In this document: piece after piece, positions 8,423 through 17,400 of the stretch | Layout of the letters: each line of letters begins with the position of its first letter | Numbering within the stretch: position 1 is the first letter of the stretch | Origin: Magnetovibrio sp. | Lineage (GTDB): Bacteria; Pseudomonadota; Alphaproteobacteria; Rhodospirillales; Magnetovibrionaceae | DNA length: 64,000 bases | Reading direction: 5' to 3' | Assembly (NCBI GenBank): GCA_026196495.1 | Contig: JAPHSY010000010.1 | Coordinates: 1 to 64,000, forward strand | Notes under the pieces: generated by a model | What the model was told of the DNA's origin: nothing | What the model saw: only the letters and a program-made list of their open reading frames with translations | Database searches by the model: none | Program-made: the position numbers and the translations under genes

Positions 8423-9772
8423 TTAGAAATCGCTCTTATCATCCATGAATTCTTCCAGCCAGTGGATATCGTAGTCGCCATTGATGACGTCTTGTGCCGT
8501 AACCAATTTTTGATGCAACGGAATTGTCGTCTTCAGGCCGTCAATGACGTATTCACCAAGGGCGCGGCGCAAACGCATCAAGCATTCGTTACGGTTGGTC
8601 CCGTGTACAATCAGCTTGGCGATCATGCTGTCGTAGTGTGGTGGGACACTGTAACCCGTATACAAGCCACTATCGACGCGTACACCTAACCCACCCGGGG
8701 CATGATAAATACCAACTTTACCGGGGCACGGCATAAACGTTTCCGGGTCTTCGGCATTGATGCGACATTCAATGGCGTGGCCAATGAAGGGAATGTCTTC
8801 TTGGGTGTAGCCCAACGGTGCACCGGCGGCGACGCGGATCATTTCTCGTACCAAGTCCAGACGTGTGATCATTTCCGTGACGGGGTGTTCCACCTGAAGA
8901 CGAGTGTTCATTTCGATGAAGTAGAACTTTCCGTCTTCATACAAGAACTCAATGGTGCCAACAGAACGATAGCCGATCTTTCGAACAGCATTGGCTGCAA
9001 TCTCACCGATTTCTTCGCGTTGTTCTTTGTTCAACGCTGGGGATGGGGCTTCTTCCAACACTTTTTGATGGCGACGTTGCAAAGAGCAATCGCGTTCGCC
9101 CAAGTGAACCACGTTGCCATGGTTATCGGCCAAAACCTGAATTTCGATGTGGCGCGGTTTGCCAAGATATTTTTCGATATAGACTTCAGCATTGCCAAAA
9201 CAGCTTTCTGCTTCGGAACGTGCAGAGCGGAAAGCCAGTTCCAAATCATCGGCTGTTTTTGCCAGCTTCATACCACGACCACCACCACCTGCCGTGGCTT
9301 TGATGATCACGGGAAAGCCCATTTCTTCAGAAACTTTGATGGCCTCTTCATAGGTGTCAACACCACCGTCAGAACCGGGAACAACCGGAATGCCGGCTTT
9401 CATCACCGCCTCTTTGGCTGCGATTTTATCGCCCATCAGGGTGATGTGCTCGGCGGTTGGACCAATGAAGACAATGCCATGCTCTTCGACCATGGCAGCG
9501 AAGTCGGCATTTTCAGACAAAAACCCATAACCTGGGTGAATAGCGTCGGCACCGGAGATTTGCGCAGCCGACAAAATAGCAGCCATGTTGAGATAGCTGT
9601 CTTTTGCGGGCGGAGGGCCAATACAGACAGCTTCGTCGGCTAAGCGCACGTGCATGGCACTTTCATCGGCTGTGGAGTGCACAGCCACGGTGCGAATGCC
9701 CATTTCACTACAGGCACGCAAGATGCGCAGTGCAATTTCGCCGCGGTTGGCAATGAGGACCTTATCGAACAT
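8423..9772 (-). CDS. accC: Acetyl-CoA carboxylase, biotin carboxylase subunit
   Basis: Carboxylates the biotin on AccB with ATP and bicarbonate, the first half-reaction of fatty acid synthesis. 449 residues, full length. Seen: KVLIANRGEIALRILRA at the start; the ATP-grasp glycine loop TAGGGGRGMKLA near residue 165; the ERDCSLQRRHQK motif near residue 230; and FIEMNTRLQVEHPVTE near residue 290 with catalytic Arg and Glu. 17 bases after accB in an aroQ-accB-accC transcript. Confidence 0.98.
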   Translation of the reverse strand: MFDKVLIANRGEIALRILRACSEMGIRTVAVHSTADESAMHVRLADEAVCIGPPPAKDSYLNMAAILSAAQISGADAIHPGYGFLSENADFAAMVEEHGIVFIGPTAEHITLMGDKIAAKEAVMKAGIPVVPGSDGGVDTYEEAIKVSEEMGFPVIIKATAGGGGRGMKLAKTADDLELAFRSARSEAESCFGNAEVYIEKYLGKPRHIEIQVLADNHGNVVHLGERDCSLQRRHQKVLEEAPSPALNKEQREEIGEIAANAVRKIGYRSVGTIEFLYEDGKFYFIEMNTRLQVEHPVTEMITRLDLVREMIRVAAGAPLGYTQEDIPFIGHAIECRINAEDPETFMPCPGKVGIYHAPGGLGVRVDSGLYTGYSVPPHYDSMIAKLIVHGTNRNECLMRLRRALGEYVIDGLKTTIPLHQKLVTAQDVINGDYDIHWLEEFMDDKSDF

Positions 9773-9789
9773 GGATACCGGCCTCTTTC

Positions 9790-10239
9790 TTATTCAATGA
9801 TCAGAAGGGGTTCGCCGAATTCGACCGGAGAGCCGCTTTCAACCAAAATGCTTTTAACGATGCCACCTCTTGAAGCTTTGATCTGGTTAAAGACCTTCAT
9901 AGCTTCAATCAGCATCACCACCTGGCCTTCAGATACACTGTCGCCGACATTGACGAAAGGTGCGGCCCCAGGCTCGGCTGCGTTATATGCCACCCCAACC
10001 ATGGGGGAGGTAACGACACCCGGGTGGTCGGCCGCGGTTGGTGTTTCCGGTCCTGCATCAGCAGGGGCAGTTGCTACGGGGGCTGCTGGCGCAGCCATTG
10101 CAGCCACCGTGGTGCCGCCGCGGGCTACGCGGACTGAAAAGTCGTCCTGACCGATTTCAATTTCCGTCAAGCCAGTGTCGTCCATCAGTTCAGCCAGTTT
10201 GCGGATCAGGTCATCATCGACATCAATTTTTTTGCTCAT
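9790..10239 (-). CDS. accB: Acetyl-CoA carboxylase, biotin carboxyl carrier protein
   Basis: 149 residues: an N-terminal helical part, an Ala/Pro-rich linker (about 46-75) and a C-terminal biotinyl domain. The biotin-accepting lysine is K115 in IEAMKVFNQI, where most homologues read EAMKLMN; the variation is within the family range. Lies between aroQ and accC with short gaps, the standard alphaproteobacterial order. Confidence 0.97.
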   Translation of the reverse strand: MSKKIDVDDDLIRKLAELMDDTGLTEIEIGQDDFSVRVARGGTTVAAMAAPAAPVATAPADAGPETPTAADHPGVVTSPMVGVAYNAAEPGAAPFVNVGDSVSEGQVVMLIEAMKVFNQIKASRGGIVKSILVESGSPVEFGEPLLIIE

Positions 10240-10251
10240 GAGCGGGTGTTC

Positions 10252-10698
10252 TCACTTTTTGGGATCAAGCAGGCGCGCAGCAGATTCTAGTGCCATCTCG
10301 TAACCAAAGCCGCCAAAGCCTGCGATCATGCCGACGGCTGCTTTGGAAACATAGGAATGATGGCGAAATTCTTCGCGCTGGTGAATGTTTGAAAGGTGGA
10401 CTTCAATAACCGGCAGATCAACTGCCCGCAAGGCATCCAGAAGTGCCACTGAGGTGTGTGTGTAAGCACCAGCGTTCACAATCAATAGATTGTGGGTTTC
10501 CCGGGCTTGCTGGACCCAGTCGACCAGCTCTCCTTCGGTGTTGGATTGGCGAAATTCAATATCCAGGCCTAAGCCTTCAGCGCGGGCACGGCAATTCGCC
10601 TCGATGCTTTCCAGCGTTTCGGCGCCGTAAACATCGGGTTCGCGAGTCCCAAGTAGGTTGAGGTTTGGTCCATTGAGAACCATCACCTTAGCAGACAT
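10252..10698 (-). CDS. aroQ: Type II 3-dehydroquinate dehydratase
   Basis: Third step of the shikimate pathway. 148 residues forming a dodecamer. Seen: [19 protein letters not shown] at residues 7-25 with catalytic Tyr24 on the mobile lid; [16 protein letters not shown] around residue 76; and [17 protein letters not shown] with the catalytic His near residue 102. First gene of the aroQ-accB-accC unit; diverges from thiSG. Confidence 0.97.
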   Translation of the reverse strand: MSAKVMVLNGPNLNLLGTREPDVYGAETLESIEANCRARAEGLGLDIEFRQSNTEGELVDWVQQARETHNLLIVNAGAYTHTSVALLDALRAVDLPVIEVHLSNIHQREEFRHHSYVSKAAVGMIAGFGGFGYEMALESAARLLDPKK

Positions 10699-10850
10699 TC
10701 CAATTTCCCCCGGCTTTTCAATAGCCTTATAAAGTCTTTGCGATTTATAGCACGCGCATAGTCTTGCGGAATAGCGATTTTGGCGTATGTTACACCTCGC
10801 AGATGTGAATATCCGCAGAAAACGGCAAAAATAAGGAAGGGCACAGAGGC

Positions 10851-11846
10851 ATGCGTCTCACCATCAATGGCGAAGCAAAAGATTTCGAGGCTCCCATCAC
10901 CGTTCAAGAGCTTTTGGGCCGAATCGGTCTGGATCCCACCAAGGTGGCGGTAGAGCGCAATTTAGAAATCGTGCCCAAGTCCACGTATGAAAAACAGCCT
11001 TTAGATGAGGGCGATAAACTGGAAATTGTCCATTTTATCGGTGGTGGTTCTGGTGCCGCAAATGATGACTGTGCCAAAGGTGACTGTTTTGAAGTTGCGG
11101 GTGAACAGTACTGGTCGCGTTTGCTGGTGGGCACAGGTAAATACAAAGATTTTGAAGAAACCGCCAAGGCCATTGAGGCTTCGGGTGCGGAAATCGTCAC
11201 TGTCGCTGTGCGTCGTGTCAATGTTTCCAACCCCAAAGAACCGATGTTGACGGATTACGTTGACCCGAAAACCTATACTTATCTGCCGAATACGGCAGGG
11301 TGCTTTAGTGCTGATGAAGCCGTTCGTACGCTGCGCTTGGCCCGTGAAGCCGGTGGCTGGGACTTGGTGAAGTTGGAAGTTTTGGGGGATCAAAAAACCC
11401 TTTATCCCAACATGCCGGAAACTCTCAAAGCCGCACAAACCCTTATTGATGAAGGCTTTAAGGTTATGGTTTACTGTGCCGATGATCCCATCCAAGCCAA
11501 AATTTTGGAAGAAATGGGGTGTGCTGCCATTATGCCGTTGGCAGCCCCGATCGGATCTGGTTTGGGCATTCAAAACCCGGTTGGCGTGCGTTTGATTATC
11601 GAACAAGCCAACGTTCCGGTCTTGGTCGATGCAGGCGTTGGTACCGCTTCTGATGCCGCCGTGGCGATGGAGTTGGGTTGTGATGGTGTGTTGATGAATA
11701 CCGCCATTGCAGAAGCGGGCGATCCCATTAAAATGGCTCGTGCGATGAAAATGGCGGTGGAAGCTGGACGTTTGGCTTATCTATCTGGCCGTATGCCGAA
11801 AAAAATGTACGCAGATCCGTCTTCACCTTTGGCTGGATTGATTTAA
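10851..11846 (+). CDS. thiG: ThiS-ThiG fusion: sulfur carrier plus thiazole synthase
   Basis: 331 residues made of two thiamin-thiazole enzymes. Residues 1-66 are ThiS, a ubiquitin-like sulfur carrier ending in the Gly-Gly motif (HFIGGG, G64-G66). Residues about 78-331 are ThiG, a TIM barrel with the Schiff-base lysine K174 in [10 protein letters not shown] and the C-terminal [13 protein letters not shown]. ThiS must normally expose a free C-terminal glycine as thiocarboxylate, so the fused form needs cleavage or another route. No TPP riboswitch is visible upstream. A ggaagg site precedes the ATG. Confidence 0.93.
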   Translation: MRLTINGEAKDFEAPITVQELLGRIGLDPTKVAVERNLEIVPKSTYEKQPLDEGDKLEIVHFIGGGSGAANDDCAKGDCFEVAGEQYWSRLLVGTGKYKDFEETAKAIEASGAEIVTVAVRRVNVSNPKEPMLTDYVDPKTYTYLPNTAGCFSADEAVRTLRLAREAGGWDLVKLEVLGDQKTLYPNMPETLKAAQTLIDEGFKVMVYCADDPIQAKILEEMGCAAIMPLAAPIGSGLGIQNPVGVRLIIEQANVPVLVDAGVGTASDAAVAMELGCDGVLMNTAIAEAGDPIKMARAMKMAVEAGRLAYLSGRMPKKMYADPSSPLAGLI

Positions 11847-11851
11847 ACGCT

Positions 11852-12475
11852 ATGCCCCTCGATGTCTGGTTGTCATTTGTTTTAGTGGTTTGTGCCGCGG
11901 TGCTCTCGCCGGGGCCTGCGGTGCTGTTGGCGCTGACCCATGGTGCTCAGTCAGGGCCCATGCGGGCTATGTTTGCAATTTTGGGCAACGTTTCCGGCTT
12001 GGCGGTTTTGATCACCCTGACTGCGCTGGGTTTGGGTGCGATTTTGGGTGCATCAGCGGATGTTTTCTTTTGGCTGCGTATCGCTGGTGGGGGCTATCTG
12101 ATCTATTTGGGGGTGAAGCTGTTACGTGCGAAACCTCAGCTTGATCTGAATACCGGTGAAGTTCGTGCCATGATGCCGACGCGCCGCAAAGCTTATGTTC
12201 AAGGTGTTGGTGTTGCCTTGTCCAATCCCAAAGCCATTTTGTTGATCGGTGCGTTGTTTCCACAATTCATTAATGCTTCTGAACCCATTGGCTTACAATT
12301 TACGATCTTGGGCGCAACATTGATTGTTTTGTCGTTCAGCGCCTTGATGATGTTTGCCACGGTATCCGGTGCTTTGGTAGCCCGTGGCAAGAACGCAATT
12401 TCCGGCAAACTCAATAAAATATCCGGTGCATTGTTCATCGCCTTTGGTGCGGCACTGGCAGCGGGTAGTCGCTGA
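11852..12475 (+). CDS. LysE/RhtB-family amino-acid exporter
   Basis: 207 residues with about six hydrophobic segments and the family's N-terminal signature (SPGPAVLLALTHGAQSG, residues 20-36), then a conserved GGGYLIYLGVKLLR near residue 70 and ALSNPKAILLIGALFPQF in the middle. Exports amino acids or their derivatives across the inner membrane. It starts 5 bases after thiSG and precedes a basic-amino-acid decarboxylase, hinting at lysine/ornithine/arginine homeostasis (inference). Confidence 0.9.
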   Translation: MPLDVWLSFVLVVCAAVLSPGPAVLLALTHGAQSGPMRAMFAILGNVSGLAVLITLTALGLGAILGASADVFFWLRIAGGGYLIYLGVKLLRAKPQLDLNTGEVRAMMPTRRKAYVQGVGVALSNPKAILLIGALFPQFINASEPIGLQFTILGATLIVLSFSALMMFATVSGALVARGKNAISGKLNKISGALFIAFGAALAAGSR

Positions 12476-12523
12476 TTCGTTTTTGTTTGCACATGTGAAA
12501 AAACAGGCGTAAAACGCGCCTCC

Positions 12524-13654
12524 ATGACACCGAAAATTAATCAATTTCTAAAGAGCCAACAACCTGCCACCCCATTCTTGGTGGTGGACTTGGATGTTGT
12601 GCAAGAAAATTACCGCCAGATCGACACAGGTCTGGGGGCCGATATCTATTACGCCGTCAAAGCCAATCCGGCCCCGGCCATTTTGGAATGCTTGGTGAAG
12701 CTTGGTTCTAAATTTGATGCCGCGTCTATCAATGAAATCCAGATGTGCTTGGATGTTGGGGCGAAGCCTAGCGATATTTCGTTTGGCAATACCTTGAAAA
12801 AACCGAGTGCGATTGAGGCTGCCTATAACCTTGGTGTCGATTTGTTTGTGTTCGACAGTGAAGGGGATTTGGATAACATCGCTAAGTATGCTCCGGGTGC
12901 CAAAGTTTATTGCCGTTTGCTGGCTGAAAATGGCAGTGCCGAATGGCCATTGTCGCGTAAATTCGGGTGTGATGTGGAAATGGCGTTCGATCTGATGATG
13001 TCTGTCAAAACCAAAGGTTTGATACCTTTTGGCCTGTCATTTCATGTTGGTTCTCAACAACCCGATCCACATCAATGGAATTGGGCGATCGAAGATGCCG
13101 CAAAGGTTTTTGCTCAACTTAAAAATCAAGGTGTTGAACTGGAGATGCTCAACATGGGCGGTGGTTTTCCAGTGCAGTACCGTGGTCCTATTGATCCATT
13201 TGAACACTTTGTAGAGGCCATTGAGGCATCGCTGCTGAAGCATTTTGGTGAAGGCAATATTCCCGCTTTGATGATCGAGCCCGGTCGCGCCATTGTCGCA
13301 GAAGCAGGTGTAATGGTTTCCGAAGTGGTGTTGATTTCCCAAAAGCGTAAGGATGCGCCCAGGCGTTGGGTGTACTTGGATGTGGGGATGTTCGGTGGCT
13401 TAGCCGAAACCATGGATGAGGCCATTAAATACAACATTACCACGCCGCATGATGGCGGTCCCGTGGGGGCTGTGGCTATTGCCGGCCCGACCTGTGATGG
13501 GGTGGATATCTTGTACGAAAACGCACCTTATGAATTACCCTTGGCCTTAAAAGCAGGTGATCGGGTTATTGTTGAAGCCGCTGGGGCTTACACCAGCACT
13601 TACGCGTCACAAAGCTTCAACGGTTTTGAGCCGTTGGCTGAATATTACATTTAA
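12524..13654 (+). CDS. Fold-III PLP-dependent ornithine/lysine-type decarboxylase
   Basis: 376 residues of the eukaryotic-like ornithine decarboxylase family (alanine-racemase fold). PLP binds K46 in YYAVKANPAP. The glycine-rich phosphate loop is EMLNMGGGFP near residue 208. The partner-subunit cysteine lies in GPTCDGVDILYENAPYELP near residue 325. Makes putrescine or cadaverine for polyamine supply; specificity between ornithine and lysine cannot be fixed from sequence. The preceding LysE gene may be functionally linked. Confidence 0.93.
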   Translation: MTPKINQFLKSQQPATPFLVVDLDVVQENYRQIDTGLGADIYYAVKANPAPAILECLVKLGSKFDAASINEIQMCLDVGAKPSDISFGNTLKKPSAIEAAYNLGVDLFVFDSEGDLDNIAKYAPGAKVYCRLLAENGSAEWPLSRKFGCDVEMAFDLMMSVKTKGLIPFGLSFHVGSQQPDPHQWNWAIEDAAKVFAQLKNQGVELEMLNMGGGFPVQYRGPIDPFEHFVEAIEASLLKHFGEGNIPALMIEPGRAIVAEAGVMVSEVVLISQKRKDAPRRWVYLDVGMFGGLAETMDEAIKYNITTPHDGGPVGAVAIAGPTCDGVDILYENAPYELPLALKAGDRVIVEAAGAYTSTYASQSFNGFEPLAEYYI

Positions 13655-13671
13655 GACTTAAGGTGAAGACC

Positions 13672-15369
13672 TCAATCTTCAGATTGAGGTGCTTCTGCTT
13701 TGGGAGCTGCAGCTTTTTTTGCTGAAGGCTTACGGCGCGGTGCGCGACGTTTGGCTGCAGGCTTTTTCTTCTCTTCCTCTTTTTTCGGAACAGAAGGTTC
13801 GCGCATCAGAAATGCAGGCATATGACCGTCGCAAATTTCATTGTGGATTTCGCGAAGGCGGCGTTCAGTGTTTTTCTTATGACCACTGCGGCCACGTTTG
13901 TCATTACGGTCACGACCACCACGACCACGCGAACGGTTGTCACGTTCTTTAGCCGGTATGGATTCGGCTTTTTCCTGCGGTTTATCAGTGGCTTTTTGAA
14001 CGGGCTTTTCAGCAGCTTTCTCAGCAGGCTGTTCAACAGCTTCTACGGATTTTGTTTCTGCGTTCACTTCAGGCTTGGCTTCAGATGTGTCGTCACGTTT
14101 GGGGCGACCACCACGTCCTCCACGACCACTGCGTTCGCGTTTGTCACCTTGGGGACGACGGCTGCCGCGTTCACTGCGACCACCACGAACATCTTCACTG
14201 CTCAGCTCACCAGTATCGAATGTATCGAGGCTGAGACGTGGGATTTCTTTGCCGATCAGTTGTTCGATTTGGGTTACGAACTTGGTATCAGAGGGCAGGG
14301 CCAAGGAATAGGCGTGGCCTTCGTTGCCAGCACGACCCGTACGACCAATGCGATGTACGTAATCTTCAGCATTGATAGGAACGTCGTAATTGAATACGTG
14401 GCTCAAATTTGGAATGTCCAAACCGCGTGCGGCAACGTCAGAACAAACCAAAATGTTAAATTCTTTATCTTTGAATTTTTGCAGCGTTTCTGTGCGGGCC
14501 GGTTGGCTCATGTCGCCATGCAATTGGCCAGCCTTATAGCCGTGCGTGCAAAGTGACTTGTAGACGACGGCAATGTCTGTTTTGCGGTTACAAAACACAA
14601 TGGCATCGCGCACGTCTTCGTGACTGATCATTTTGCGCAGGGCGTCGCGTTTCAGTTTTTTCTTGCCGTCCATACCACGGTGCTGTGCACCGGGTTTCAA
14701 AATTGCCAAGCCTTGAGTCACGGTTTCAGCCGTGGAAGCGGGGGCTGAGACGGAAATTTCTTTCGGGTTCATCAAGAACTTATCGGCAAGTTTCTTAATG
14801 GGTGGTGCCATGGTTGCAGAAAAGAATAAAGTCTGGCGAATTGGCGGCAGCATGGAAACGATTTTTTCGATATCGGGAATGAAGCCCATGTCCAACATAC
14901 GGTCGGCTTCATCAATCACCAAAATCTTCACATCGCGCATTAACAAATGACCGCGTTCGAACATATCGAGCAAGCGACCCGGTGTAGCGATCAAAACGTC
15001 AGCACCGCTATCCAAAACTTTGGACTGTGCTTTCATATCTGTGCCGCCGATCAACAGGGCTTTGTTCAGCTTGTTGTACTTACCATATTTGTCGAAGTTT
15101 TCTGCAACCTGGGTTGCCAGTTCGCGGGTGGGCTCCAAGATCAGGGAGCGCGGCATGCGCATCTTCGCTCGACCATGGGCCAAGATATCGATCATCGGCA
15201 GCGTAAAGGACGCAGTTTTACCCGTGCCTGTTTGGGCACAGCCCAGGATGTCACGGCCCATCAATACGGTGGGGATCGCTTTTTCCTGAATGGGGGTGGG
15301 CGTATCATAGCCTGAATCGGCTACGGCACGCAGAACGTCTTCGCTCAGTCCGGTATCGGCAAAACTCAT
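13672..15369 (-). CDS. RhlE-like DEAD-box RNA helicase with charged C-terminal tail
   Basis: 565 residues. The helicase core (1-385) shows the Q motif region (SGYDTPTPIQEKAIP), motif I AQTGTGKT, motif II DEAD, motif III SAT, and motif VI HRIGRTGRAG. From about residue 390 the protein is low-complexity: RG/RGG clusters, then an acidic/Ala-Glu-Lys stretch, then a conserved-looking island (RRLREIHNEICDGHMPAF) and a Lys/Arg/Ala-rich end. The tail probably binds RNA. Role likely ribosome assembly or mRNA turnover. Confidence 0.95.
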   Translation of the reverse strand: MSFADTGLSEDVLRAVADSGYDTPTPIQEKAIPTVLMGRDILGCAQTGTGKTASFTLPMIDILAHGRAKMRMPRSLILEPTRELATQVAENFDKYGKYNKLNKALLIGGTDMKAQSKVLDSGADVLIATPGRLLDMFERGHLLMRDVKILVIDEADRMLDMGFIPDIEKIVSMLPPIRQTLFFSATMAPPIKKLADKFLMNPKEISVSAPASTAETVTQGLAILKPGAQHRGMDGKKKLKRDALRKMISHEDVRDAIVFCNRKTDIAVVYKSLCTHGYKAGQLHGDMSQPARTETLQKFKDKEFNILVCSDVAARGLDIPNLSHVFNYDVPINAEDYVHRIGRTGRAGNEGHAYSLALPSDTKFVTQIEQLIGKEIPRLSLDTFDTGELSSEDVRGGRSERGSRRPQGDKRERSGRGGRGGRPKRDDTSEAKPEVNAETKSVEAVEQPAEKAAEKPVQKATDKPQEKAESIPAKERDNRSRGRGGRDRNDKRGRSGHKKNTERRLREIHNEICDGHMPAFLMREPSVPKKEEEKKKPAAKRRAPRRKPSAKKAAAPKAEAPQSED

Positions 15370-15609
15370 AGGGGGGTGCAGCGCTTTCTTTTTCAGTGAT
15401 TGGCGCGGGGCTCGCTTGTGAGGCCCAAGGCATTAATGCTTTATTTCTTCGGAGGCGCGAAATTCAACATGTTTATGCCCATATGTCAACGTAAACCAAG
15501 GATTTACACGTATTTCGCTGCGAATGTGTGACATCATTGATGCTGCATTGCACAACTTGAGACGGGGGAGTAACGTGATGAAAAGGATAAATAACAGGGA
15601 ACCTATGAC

Positions 15610-16152
15610 GTGCTGATAGACGCAAAACAATCATGTTTGTTGGTCATTGATATTCAATCCAAACTCAATCCGGTGATGTTTGATCCCGAAATGGCTCCCA
15701 AAGGGGCGGCTAAATTGATGCTCGGGGCGGATATTTTGCAGATTCCCACCTTGGTGACGGAGCAATACTCGAAGGGTGTTGGTCCGACAGTGGATGATTT
15801 GCAAGATTTCATGCCTGAAGGTAGCCCCTTGGAAAAAGACACGTTTTCATGCTGTGCCAATGATGAGTTTTCGACCCGGTTCAAAGCATCAGGGGCAACA
15901 CAAGCTATCGTCTGTGGGATTGAAGCTCATATTTGTGTGTTGCAAACCTCTATTCAGTTGTTGGAACAAGGTGTCGACGTATTCGTGGTGGAAGATGCCA
16001 CGGCATCGAGAACCCCTGAAAACCATCGTGCAGGCCTGGAACGCATCCGTCATGCGGGGGGAACGGTTGTGACTACAGAAAGCGTTTTATTTGAGTGGTT
16101 GCGCAAATCGGGCACACCAGAATTCAAACAAATCAGCCAGTTGATCAAATAG
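15610..16152 (+). CDS. Isochorismatase-like cysteine hydrolase
   Basis: 180 residues. The catalytic triad of the family is present: D14 in LVIDIQSKL, K76 in PLEKDTFSC and nucleophile C109 in GIEAHICVLQTS. The likely start is GTG 15610, because homologues begin at this point (LIDAKQSCLLVIDIQ). A 12-codon frame with a good ribosome binding site (15578-15616) overlaps the start. Substrate unknown; hydrolases of this subgroup are often cytoplasmic nicotinamidase-like or YcaC-like enzymes. 7 bases upstream of an alpha/beta hydrolase. Confidence 0.88.
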   Translation: MLIDAKQSCLLVIDIQSKLNPVMFDPEMAPKGAAKLMLGADILQIPTLVTEQYSKGVGPTVDDLQDFMPEGSPLEKDTFSCCANDEFSTRFKASGATQAIVCGIEAHICVLQTSIQLLEQGVDVFVVEDATASRTPENHRAGLERIRHAGGTVVTTESVLFEWLRKSGTPEFKQISQLIK

Positions 16153-16159
16153 GTGTGAT

Positions 16160-16864
16160 ATGGGCGAAAAACAGACCCTAATTTTGGTCCCGGGGCTGCT
16201 TTGTGATGCGGCTTTGTGGCAGAATCAAATTATTGATTTATTGGATGTGTGTGACGTTTCTGTTGCCGATATCACCTGGGGTGACAGTATGGAAGTCCTG
16301 GCCCAAGGTGTACTGGACGAAGCCCCAGATGAGTTTGCCTTGGCAGGCCTGAGTATGGGTGGTTACGTGGTTCAGGAAATCATGCGCCAAGCCCCAGAAC
16401 GTGTTACGCATGTGGCTTTTGTCGATACCAATGCTCGGGCTGACACGCCGGAACAAACTCTCAATCGCCAACGCATGATCAAAATTGCCGAAGAAGGACG
16501 TTTTGAATCCATTGCCCCCGAAATGCTGCCCAACTTGGTTCATCCTGACCATGTTGATGATCCGAAATCTGGTCAGGTGTTTCTGACCATGGCAGCCAAT
16601 GTGGGGAGTGAGGCTTTCATCGATCAACAAACGGCCATTATGAACCGTGTTGACGGCCGTGCGGATTTGGGCAAAATCGCCTGCCCAACATTGGTGCTGT
16701 GTGGTGAACAAGACGCACTGACTCCGGTTAAGGTTCACCAGGAAATTGTAGATGGTGTCGGTGATCATGCAAAATTGGTGGTGGTGCCTGATTGTGGCCA
16801 CTTATCGCCCTTAGAACAACCTGAAGCAGTCACCGATGCTTTTCGGGCTTGGTTAGCTGAATAA
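16160..16864 (+). CDS. Alpha/beta-fold hydrolase
   Basis: 234 residues. The triad is clear: nucleophile S65 in LAGLSMGGYV, D185 in CGEQDALTPV and H214 in PDCGHLSPLEQP. Cytoplasmic, no signal peptide. Substrate not predictable. Same transcript as the isochorismatase-like gene and gamma carbonic anhydrase. Confidence 0.9.
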   Translation: MGEKQTLILVPGLLCDAALWQNQIIDLLDVCDVSVADITWGDSMEVLAQGVLDEAPDEFALAGLSMGGYVVQEIMRQAPERVTHVAFVDTNARADTPEQTLNRQRMIKIAEEGRFESIAPEMLPNLVHPDHVDDPKSGQVFLTMAANVGSEAFIDQQTAIMNRVDGRADLGKIACPTLVLCGEQDALTPVKVHQEIVDGVGDHAKLVVVPDCGHLSPLEQPEAVTDAFRAWLAE

Positions 16865-16875
16865 AGGACTTATCC

Positions 16876-17400
16876 ATGGCTCATATTCTTCCTTATGGCG
16901 GTGTAACACCCAAGATTGATGGTACAGCGTTTGTTGCTGAAACGGCGGTCATTACGGGTGATGTGGAAATTGGTGCGCAATCGGGTATTTGGTATGGATG
17001 TGTCATGCGCGGTGATGTGAATTCCATCCGTATTGGTGAGGGAGTGAACATCCAAGACGGTACCGTTGTGCATGTGTCCCAACCTTTTGGCACCGTGATT
17101 GAAGATCGTGTTTCAATCGGACATATGGCTTTGATTCATGCCTGTACACTTGAAGAGGACTGTTTTATTGGCATGAAGGCTTGCGTCATGGACGGGGCTG
17201 TGGTCGAAAAGGGAGCTTTGGTGGCCGCAGGGTCGTTGGTGACACCAGGGAAACGGGTCGGTGCAGGGCAAATGTGGGCGGGTTCTCCGGCCAAATACTT
17301 GCGTGATGTGAATGATAAAGACCTGGAAATGATGAATTACGTTCAGCCTAACTATGTAAAATTGGCTGGCGAATACAAAAAGACCGAAAGCGAAGTTTAA
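16876..17400 (+). CDS. Gamma carbonic anhydrase family protein
   Basis: 174 residues of left-handed beta-helix hexapeptide repeats. The three zinc-binding histidines are H66 (GTVVHVS), H83 (IGHMA) and H88 (LIHAC). Interconverts CO2 and bicarbonate, or acts like the YrdA/CaiE-type paralogues whose activity is uncertain. Its stop shares one base with the meaB start. Confidence 0.93.
   Translation: MAHILPYGGVTPKIDGTAFVAETAVITGDVEIGAQSGIWYGCVMRGDVNSIRIGEGVNIQDGTVVHVSQPFGTVIEDRVSIGHMALIHACTLEEDCFIGMKACVMDGAVVEKGALVAAGSLVTPGKRVGAGQMWAGSPAKYLRDVNDKDLEMMNYVQPNYVKLAGEYKKTESEV

Noticed and set aside
8702..9643. Long open frame opposite accC
   Set aside because: It is the antisense shadow of a well-recognised gene; the product has no family features.
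10699..10850. TPP riboswitch before thiSG
   Set aside because: No THI-box core (CUGAGA, or the ACCUGAUCUGGAUAAU-like segment) is visible.
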